DNA of 64,000 bases from Ganoderma boninense. Taxonomy: Eukaryota > Basidiomycota > Agaricomycetes > Polyporales > Polyporaceae. Under the pieces are notes generated by a model that did no database searches, was not told the DNA's origin, and saw nothing but the letters and a program-made list of their open reading frames with translations. The stretch is from contig CM035304.1 of NCBI GenBank assembly GCA_002900995.3, forward strand, positions 5,534,134 to 5,598,133, given 5' to 3'. A program made the translations under genes and the position numbers. Of the stretch, positions 56,691 to 64,000 are shown piece after piece. Numbering within the stretch: position 1 is the first letter of the stretch; the number at the start of each line of letters is the position of its first letter.

Positions 56691-58570
56691 ATGACCATCC
56701 TCCCCGTCCTCCCCATATACCTGCCGGACACGAACTGGTATCCGTCCAAGACTGACAGGGCTACGCTGTGTCTGCGCTTCATTGCGCGACGGTTCCTCGT
56801 CTTCGGATTATTGACTGCTTTTCTCCTCTTGACGCTTCTTCGCAAGTTCTACCATCGCGAGGTCTTCGTGGAATTTTCTAGTACCAGCCAAGAGCCTCAG
56901 AGTTCAAGATGGCCCGGAAGGCGCCTTCCCCCACTGTACTCGCAATACCACCGGCACGAGCTTGCTCTTCCACAACACCACTGGCATGCAACGTCACATG
57001 AAGACGAGCCAAAATTCTTGTTTGTTTCGGGTCACACCTGGGGTACGCTCTACTTGACATACTTCACGCAAGTCTGTTGGTCATCTTGTCCGTCTATCAC
57101 ACAGGACTCGGTTGGGGTAACGCCATGCAGGAGATCTTGCTCAATGCATACCTCTCTTACAAGTCAAATCGAGCGTACGCCTCTCCATCTTCCCCCCGGA
57201 TCGTTCCTTCGATCTGTGTTCCCGCTTCCCGCGAGTTGGATATCGTGACGAACCGCATCCCAGGTTCGTCTTCTACAACTACACATGGAATATGGACGCC
57301 AACCAAGACTACTCCGACTATGGTGGAAAGCCGATCCCTTCCCGCGTCCCGCTATCCGCACTCATTGCAGGTGAGTTCTCTCGTACACGACAGCCACTTT
57401 AAACCCTCAGCAAGCCGTATTATTCGCATCGTAGGACCGATGGTCGGCGAGGCCTTCCCCGATGGGGAGCACGCACCCCTTGCGATCGCAGAAGAATATT
57501 ACACGACGATATGCGATGGCCGCAAACGTGTACTCGACCGTGAAGAGGTGCACAAGGAGATAGGATCCTCGATGGTGGACCCCATCACCAAGGGCTGGGT
57601 CCGCAAGTTGAGTACGGTCGACGATCAGTGCGTGGAGGTTGCACGGGGTCAGGACGGGGGCATCTACACCTGGATGTGAGTACTACTCCTTGACAGCTGC
57701 TAGCACCTTGAGGGCGACGAATCGTAGACTAAGCGTGGCCCCTTTGATTCCTCAGTATCTTCGGTGAGAAAGAGGCCATGCACGACGTCTGGGCCGACTT
57801 CGCCGCGTCCCCGATCATCACCCACTTTCGGTGGTCCCCGCTCGTCGAGCTCGCATTCGACAACAACCGTGAGGTGTTCTCGCCCACAGCGGTATACGAA
57901 GCCCCCCTCTCGACCATCCCATACACTGCGCCCAGTGCACAGCGCTACTCCATGATGAAAGGGCTCCTCGCCCTCCACATCCGTCGCGGCGACTACGCGG
58001 TGCACTGCGACGGACTGGCCAACTGGTCCTCGTCCTTCCTCTCCTTCAACTCGCTCCCCGGCCTCGAGCCGTTCCGCATCCCCGAAGGGGGCGGCTGGGG
58101 CGAGAACACGCCCGAGAACATCGCCATCTACCGGCAGCACTGCTTTCCGACCGTCGAGCAGATTGTCGCCCGCGTGTCTGAAGTGCTCCACTCCGATGCT
58201 GCACGGGGGCTCGAGAGCGTGTACATCATGACGAACGGGGCGGTGCCGTGGGTCGAGGAGCTCAAGGCCGCGCTTCTGGGCATGGGGTCGTTCAAGCATG
58301 TGTCGAGTAGCCGCGACACGGTGCTCAATTGGGAGCAGAAGTACGTCGCGCAGGCGATGGACATGCTCGTCGGCCAGCGGGCGCAGGTGTTTATCGGGAA
58401 CGGGGTGAGTTCTTCAAGTTGAGAGGGTGTGCTCCATCCAGCTTAACATCGCTGACTCGGACTCTACTCGTAACCCTCTGTTCTCCTGCTAGTGGTCAAG
58501 TGTTACTGGCGGAGTCGTCATCATGCGCCAGGCGAACGGATTTCATCCTGATAGCACGCGTTTCTTTTAG
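56691..58570 (+). CDS. O-fucosyltransferase-like type II membrane protein
   Basis: Six exons: 56691-57042, 57105-57174, 57264-57370, 57435-57675, 57756-58404 and 58493-58570. They give 498 residues with consistent phases. A short cytosolic N-terminus is followed by one membrane segment (FLVFGLLTAFLLLTLL, 35-50) and a lumenal domain, a type II Golgi/ER topology. The lumenal domain has GLGWGNAMQEILLNAY (118-133), FVFYNYTWNMD, FGEKEAMHDVWADF, then LALHIRRGDY (328-337). HxRRGD is the GDP-fucose-binding motif of the protein O-fucosyltransferase and related families. The end IGNGWSSVTGGVVIMRQANG matches the conserved C-terminal strand of this group. Predicted role: transfer of a sugar, probably fucose, to secreted glycoproteins. 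Donor and acceptor are inferred from the family only. This lineage is expanded in mushrooms. Confidence 0.87.
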
Positions 58571-59418
58571 GTCCGATGTTTACGGCCGCTTATTTTGGGT
58601 TTACGGTTTGAATGAATCGCACGTGGAGCCGCGTCCTTGGTACGATTCAAGACATGGTGTGATGGCTAGACTGATGAGTCGACATTTTTTCACTGATGCG
58701 GTTCGAAAGCTCTGTTTAGAGCGTCCTTAGCGGAGACATCCTTCGCTGACGCGAACAACAGGATAGTCAGCGTAGATACCTGCACCTTTGCAACGAAGAG
58801 TCCCATCGCCATCGCAAGGGCAAGGAGAACCGAACATAGTTTACCCCGACGGCCGACCATCGCAGCCCGTTCACTGGATGATCGGTTTGATTGGGGTTTC
58901 GAAGGTTGAAGAAACAACTTCTCCTGTTACTATGAAGATGGGCTTGATTACCGCCTTCGCGGGGAACGTTGGTCACTTCCCGCTAAAGCACGGCGGACGA
59001 CGAGCCGTGTACTTTCTCCACCTGCCATCGAGAGCGTTGCCCGGCAACTACGTCTACCAAGACGACTCCGAAGTCAAATCAGCGATGAGGTGGACCCATA
59101 TATACATCATGGCAGACACACTAATCCGAGTGCTCTCCCACACCGGCCGGCCCTTATAGCCCACTCTTCGCATTGATATTAGTTCCTTCCACCACTCCTT
59201 GAACCTCGACGCTGACATTACAATCCAGTGCTCCCCTCTATCACAACATCAAAATTGAAAGGAAGACCTGTACAGTACCTAAACTTAGGTGGATAGCAAC
59301 ATTTGATATGTTGCGCGCTTGCTAACGGTCCACTTCTAGTCCTGGAGTCAGGAAACTCCAAGGAGCCACAAACACTGCAGGAGTAGTCGATCCGACAGTC
59401 CACAAGACGGTGTTTGGC
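58571..59418. other. Intergenic
   Basis: 3' flank of the fucosyltransferase-like gene and promoter of the next. No gene is recognised. A plus-strand frame at 58788-59159 has no family features. Confidence 0.4.
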
Positions 59419-60982
59419 ATGTATCTGGTGCCAATTCCTGCCCGGCGACATTACGATGTCAAGCCCCCTACCCGTGGAGGAGCATCCTGCACCCACTGTC
59501 AAATCCTAATATTCATGATGTGGCTCCTAACTACCGTCGAAGCTGCGTCGACACTCAGTTTCGACAACCCTTCGATCCCGGCCCAAATATTATGCTCAAC
59601 GGTGACGTTCAGGTGGTCCGGCGGAGTACCTGCTTTCGAGCTGCAAATCGTGGACGCCAGCACGGAAGCAGTGATCGAGGACTTCCGCGATATCACAGGC
59701 ACCTCTTTCGCATGGGTGGCTGACGGGCAGGTCGAGGGGAAGAACGTGGTGGCAAAGATCATAGATTCGACAGGCCACAGCGATATCACCAAGCACATCC
59801 CCGTCTCGCCAGGGTCGTCCAACGCATGCCCACAGGACGTAGTTCCGCCATCGCCATCGCTCACCACTAGGGTGACGATCACTCTACCACCCAGCACGCC
59901 ATCCAGCACATCATCTTCTCGGACTACTGTTTCTACGACCTCGAAGTCGGTGCCTCGTGGCAGTGATGACACGAGCCTATCTCGGGGTCAAACCGGCACC
60001 CAGCCACAGCCCTCATCAGCGCCAGAAAGTACTTCAAGTTCCATCTCGTCAACAGCGTCGACTACCGGTGCTTCGTCAACAACGAGCACCATACCGGTAC
60101 CGCCGTTGCCATCATCGCCTCCCACCTCGGCTCCAACTCCAACGCAGTCGCCGTCCATTCCACCGTCTTCGTCAGTGTTGTCTGTGCCCACATCCAAGTC
60201 CCCGCCGCGGACATCCCCAAGCCCAGCACGGACAAAATCTCCATCAAAGGCCGCGATCGCAACTCCGATCGTTGTCCTCATCATAGGGCTTGGTGTAATT
60301 CTCTACTGGCTGCGTAGAAGGGCCGCACAGAAGCGGAACGTCGTTCGGTCGTCCGGGAAGCGAGCCGGTGAGTTCCATAACAAACAGACTCACGACAGAA
60401 CAATTCACACAGAAGCTTGATGCAGACCTGGACCTCCAAGCGTCATGCCCACTGCTCTCGGAGCCGGCCGCCCCGGAGAGGGCCGTCGTAGCGCAACGTG
60501 CATGGGCGGGCCCGTCCCTGTCCCTACCGTGGAAGTCCAGGGAACAGAGCGTGTTCACGCCGGACGACGAGAACGACGTGCTTGTCATACGGCGGCCCCG
60601 GCCTCGTAGCACAGATGCACAGGCTTCCTGGTGGCAGTCGGACTCCGCGTCGGCCTCTACCGCCTCTCCCGGATACTCGTCCTTCCTGTCTGACACTAAC
60701 ACTGTGACCAAAACAAGCGGCCCCAAGGATAGGCGTGCACACTCACTCATCGAGTCGCAGACGTCGCTTTTCGAGAAGGGCTCGACGCGCCCGTCGTGGC
60801 AGTATCTGCCGAGCACCCACGCTGCGTCATACACGAGAGACGGGCAGTTCAGTGTAATGGAGGTGGAAACGGTGGTGAAGATGAGCAGACCATTCCATGA
60901 TGAGGAGTGGGATGACCATGACCTCAGCGACATGGGATCAATGAGGACACTCCCGCCTCCGTATCACCTGTATGCCGTGTAG
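59419..60982 (+). CDS. Ser/Thr-rich single-pass surface protein
   Basis: Two exons, 59419-60367 and 60426-60982; the 58-nt intron (GTGAGT...GATGCAG) is the only combination that joins the frames. This gives 501 residues from ATG 59419. ATG 59515 (MMWLLTTVEAASTLSF) is also possible and would place a short signal sequence at the very N-terminus. The ectodomain starts with a beta-rich block of about 100 residues (LCSTVTFRWSGGVPAFELQI, FAWVADGQVEGKNVVAKIID). A long Ser/Thr/Pro-rich stalk follows, a likely O-glycosylation site. The membrane segment is AIATPIVVLIIGLGVILYWL, then RRRAAQKR as stop-transfer. The cytosolic tail of about 200 residues is polar with an acidic end (FHDEEWDDHDLSDMGS). This architecture is common in agaricomycete cell-surface proteins. 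Function unknown; possibly a sensor or wall-anchored protein. Confidence 0.75.
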
Positions 60983-63900
60983 AATATATTGCGAGGAGCG
61001 TATCATCCTGCTGGTTGTGGATCCTGACTATTGGCAGGTTAGTCGGAGAGTTAGTTTTTCGGGTTGCTGCTCTCACTGAACAGATCAATGTTCAGATGGT
61101 GGGAAAACCACAGGATGTGGCCATGTGGAGACATGAACGCACCAACTAGAATCCTATGTACTCGGCGATTGGTCGTAGGGGTTCCGTGAAGAAACTCTCG
61201 CGGGGGAAGGAAATTGAGGGCAAATGCGAGGATGGGCTGTTTGGGAGAGGGCAGAAGACCCCAGTAGAAACGGCTCGGACGAGCGTGGATTTGGTCGCCC
61301 AATGCCCCGGCCAGAGAAACCGCTGTGAGCAGTCGTGACGGAGGCGGACGGGGGGAGTGTTTGCTTTCCGAGGACTTGCTGGCACTGTCGTGCGCCGCTC
61401 GTCCGCGTCCCTGATGCCTTGCGGACGCGTATTTACCAGACTCATACTGAACCTAGTGTCCGCCTATTGGGTCGAAGACGGGATTGCTGTTCTGGTCATG
61501 TACCTGTGCGGAAGGAAGGTCGTGCACCGGCTGCTCCGCACTTCCTTGGTTCATGACGGTTGTCTCCATGGCGAACTTGGATTTGACTCCGGGCTGACCA
61601 TAGTACATGCAACAATCGTCAACATATACCGGAATGCAATCATCGCGTGGTTTCTAATTAGCACGAGGTAAAACTGTGTGACAACCACCACGGATCCCTC
61701 ACGTACTAGATTATTTTCCCGCGTTGTAGAGGCCTACTGATCACCGCACTAGGTGATAGACCTCAACACTCCCTACGAGTGCAGAAGTCTGAAGGTGCGA
61801 TGGTCCGTCGAGCGTGCCGGCAAGGGGGGTGGGTGCAGCGGGAGTGGTGGTGGAAAGAGTGTGGTGGTGGTGGTAGTGGTGCGGACCGGATCCGGCCTGT
61901 ACGTAGTCCGGGGGCGATGCGAGTCGAGGAGCGACGGAATGTAATGAAATATACAAAAGCTGAGGACGAGAGGCGGATACGAGGTTGAAAGTCGAAAGTC
62001 GAGGTCGGGAGTCGAGGGAGAAAGTGGCTGATCAAGGTGGTCGCAGCCGGGGTCGCGCAGGCGGTCGGATCGAGGTCGAAAAGGCGGGAAAGGCTGGGAT
62101 TAGTGGTGCCTAAGAGGCCGAGGTAGACGAAGATCCATGAGAGCCGAGAAACAGTAAGGTTGGAGATGGTGGTCCTGGACGAAGATAGTATGAAAACTGT
62201 CCGGCTCGAAACGCGGCGCTATCCGGACCGAGGTATGTGGCTATAGTACGTAAGTAAGTACACTGCGAGGGCTCGGAACCATGCTACAGAACGCTACTAA
62301 CTACTCTGCCATAGGTCACGACAAAGCCGGTATACGGATAGGAATAGAAAGTGATAAGAAAATAAAAGAAAGGGGAGGTCGCAGGAATGGGGGATCGGCA
62401 TGCGGGCTGGCTCGAGGTCGTCAGATCGGGCTCAAGGTGCGTGGTTTCCCGCTCAGCGCGGTACCACACTCATCATAGGTTACGGGTCAGTAAAGGTAGA
62501 GCGAGGGAGGAGGGCCCCGGGGCCTGAGGTCTGAGATCTGAGGCCTGAGGGAGCCGGGCGCGGCGGCAATGAACGAGAGCAGGCAGAGGGTCCGGCAGAG
62601 TACCATACATTTGTTGACGTTGAATTGGGAGGGATAGCAACTTATGACTATTATGGCTCGTCCAGTGAAGTCGTCTCAAGGCACGTCGTTGGGAGCGATG
62701 ATGAGACCTTGGGAGAGGCTTGTCTGGTGGCGTCTAAGCTCCAAGGCGAAGCAGTTCGTTGGTTCACTTCACGTTAATAGTGCATACGTACCGAGCTGGC
62801 GGAAGTTCACGGGAATTGCCGAGTCAAGTTCCGTCTCCCTACTCACCGAGTTCTGAGGGCGCTTATGCTACCTTTCAACGAACTTGAAGCCCATTCTCTC
62901 AGACCGGTTATTCCCTTCGTCTCTCCTCCACCTCCCTGCTGGTTGTAGCCTACGTATGCTACAAGATAACCTTGAGCCTGATTCTTTCCATTTTCCCATC
63001 TAGTTCCCGCCAAAACTACTTCACGGACGACGTCGCAAAAAGTCTGGTAGAACAACGCGTTCCTGGGCCTGCTGTGACGAACTGCTGCCATCCCGCTGTC
63101 AACACGCAACCAACCTCGTGAACCCCGAAAGCTACAATGCTCACGGGATAGATCCAGAGACGGTATGTTGTAAATTTATTTTGGGTTACAGTATCTACTT
63201 GAACAATATTTCCTCATGCACGACTCGATGGCATGCAGAAACGCTTTGTCCACCTTCAGTCTGTAAATCTGAGCGGAGGTGTGGCAGTAACGTATACAGG
63301 AGGTGACGGGGGGTGTTCTCTTAGGTTGACGTTCACGGCAGTGGCGCAAAGCGCGTTTCCTTCTTATTTGTTTGATCCTTCCTCCCGGCTGTTCTGCGAC
63401 TCAGCTCATCTCTGGCTTGTTTTGTCCTACTGCTCGCGCAAATATGCACGCCAACGTCCAGCCAAGTTTTACCCGAGTTTACTGGGCGTGGGCCCGACAC
63501 GGAGGGAAGCAGGGTGTGGCCTGAGGATTTCGGCAGTATCGCGTTCAGCACAGGCTTGCCGCGGAGGAACCTCTCTGTGGCGGGACGCGCAAAGAACTCG
63601 AAGAGCTTCCAAGCGACTTGAAGTAAGTCAAGCCATCCCTCAGGAAGTCGTGTTCACTCATATCATGCATACACCCACTCTGTGCGACGGTCGTGCCTCT
63701 TCATGACGAGTACTTATGGTGAGTGGAGAAGATAGTCAGATACGTCCTCGGTATCCCAACAGAGCGACCATCTCAGTCCAGCCGTGATGGTGCCCGTCGA
63801 CCGCAGGCGTTGCTCGCGATCCACGATATCGTCCCTCGGGGCGCATGATCTCCCAGCGACATTGCCTCCCTAACCATCGCAGGCACTCACATTCAAGCGC

Positions 63901-64000
63901 AGGCTCCCGATATTCAGAACGAAGGCACGTATCATCTCGAACTTCTACTGCATAGAATCTTTCCTATCGTCTAATGTCTGCCTCCCAGTCCAACCGCCCC
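60983..64000. other. 3-kb right end without recognised gene
   Basis: No convincing coding region is seen. Low-complexity patches include GGT-rich plus-strand sequence at about 61826-61893 (several G runs that could form a G-quadruplex), AAAGTCG/GAGTCG repeats at 61986-62020, and CTGAGG-type repeats at 62520-62550. A gene could begin or end beyond the window. Confidence 0.4.

Noticed and set aside
1..64000. CRISPR arrays, rRNA, complete transposons
   Set aside because: No regularly spaced repeats, no rRNA-like sequence, and no transposase or reverse transcriptase motifs were seen. CRISPR is not expected in a fungus.

Overview
This is a 64 kb stretch of nuclear DNA from a filamentous basidiomycete, most likely an Agaricomycete. 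The evidence is short GT-AG introns (mostly 50-90 nt, often with a CTAAC-like branch site), GC-rich third codon positions, and typical mushroom-lineage families: HET proteins, F-box/leucine-rich proteins, an HxRRGD-type O-fucosyltransferase-like enzyme, and a large kinase-like family. No rRNA, credible tRNA, CRISPR array or complete transposon was seen. All gene models are read by eye from open frames plus splice signals, and no database search was run.

Layout. 0-5 kb: a partial unknown gene and two kinase-like genes (K1, K2), all on the minus strand. 5-11 kb: a 78-bp inverted repeat and a tandem pair of F-box-like genes, the first broken by three frameshifts. 11.6-12.3 kb: a small gene with a hydrophobic N-terminus. 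13.3-29.3 kb: an accessory array in which kinase-like genes or remnants (K) are followed on the same strand by members of an uncharacterised 221-residue family (S). There are four intact S genes and one remnant, and one intact K gene (K3) plus four K remnants. An unrelated minus-strand gene (20.3-21.7 kb) and a partial copy of the SPT5 3' end (24.4-25.5 kb) are interspersed. 29.7-32.7 kb: HET gene 1. 33.6-37.4 kb: intact SPT5. 37.7-39.5 kb: an F-box/LRR gene. 40.0-40.6 kb: a DUF302-like gene. 40.8-44.2 kb: HET gene 2. 45.0-48.3 kb: two unknown minus-strand genes. 49.0-51.2 kb: PIF1 helicase. 51.7-53.1 kb: NOSIP-like ubiquitin ligase. 56.7-58.6 kb: O-fucosyltransferase-like gene. 59.4-61.0 kb: a Ser/Thr-rich single-pass membrane protein. 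The rest (53.1-56.7 and 61-64 kb) shows no recognisable gene.

How it fits together. The right half and SPT5 are conserved housekeeping genes (transcription elongation, DNA maintenance, ubiquitin ligation, glycosylation). The 13-29 kb block is fast-evolving: tandem K-S units at several stages of decay, shared promoter elements, a promoter relic, foldback repeats and a segmental duplication. Every K copy whose catalytic loop can be read has lost the catalytic aspartate, so these look like pseudokinases. The array lies next to a HET-domain gene. That is compatible with a role in self/non-self recognition or stress signalling, but this is inference only. The K-S array is the best candidate here for an undescribed system.
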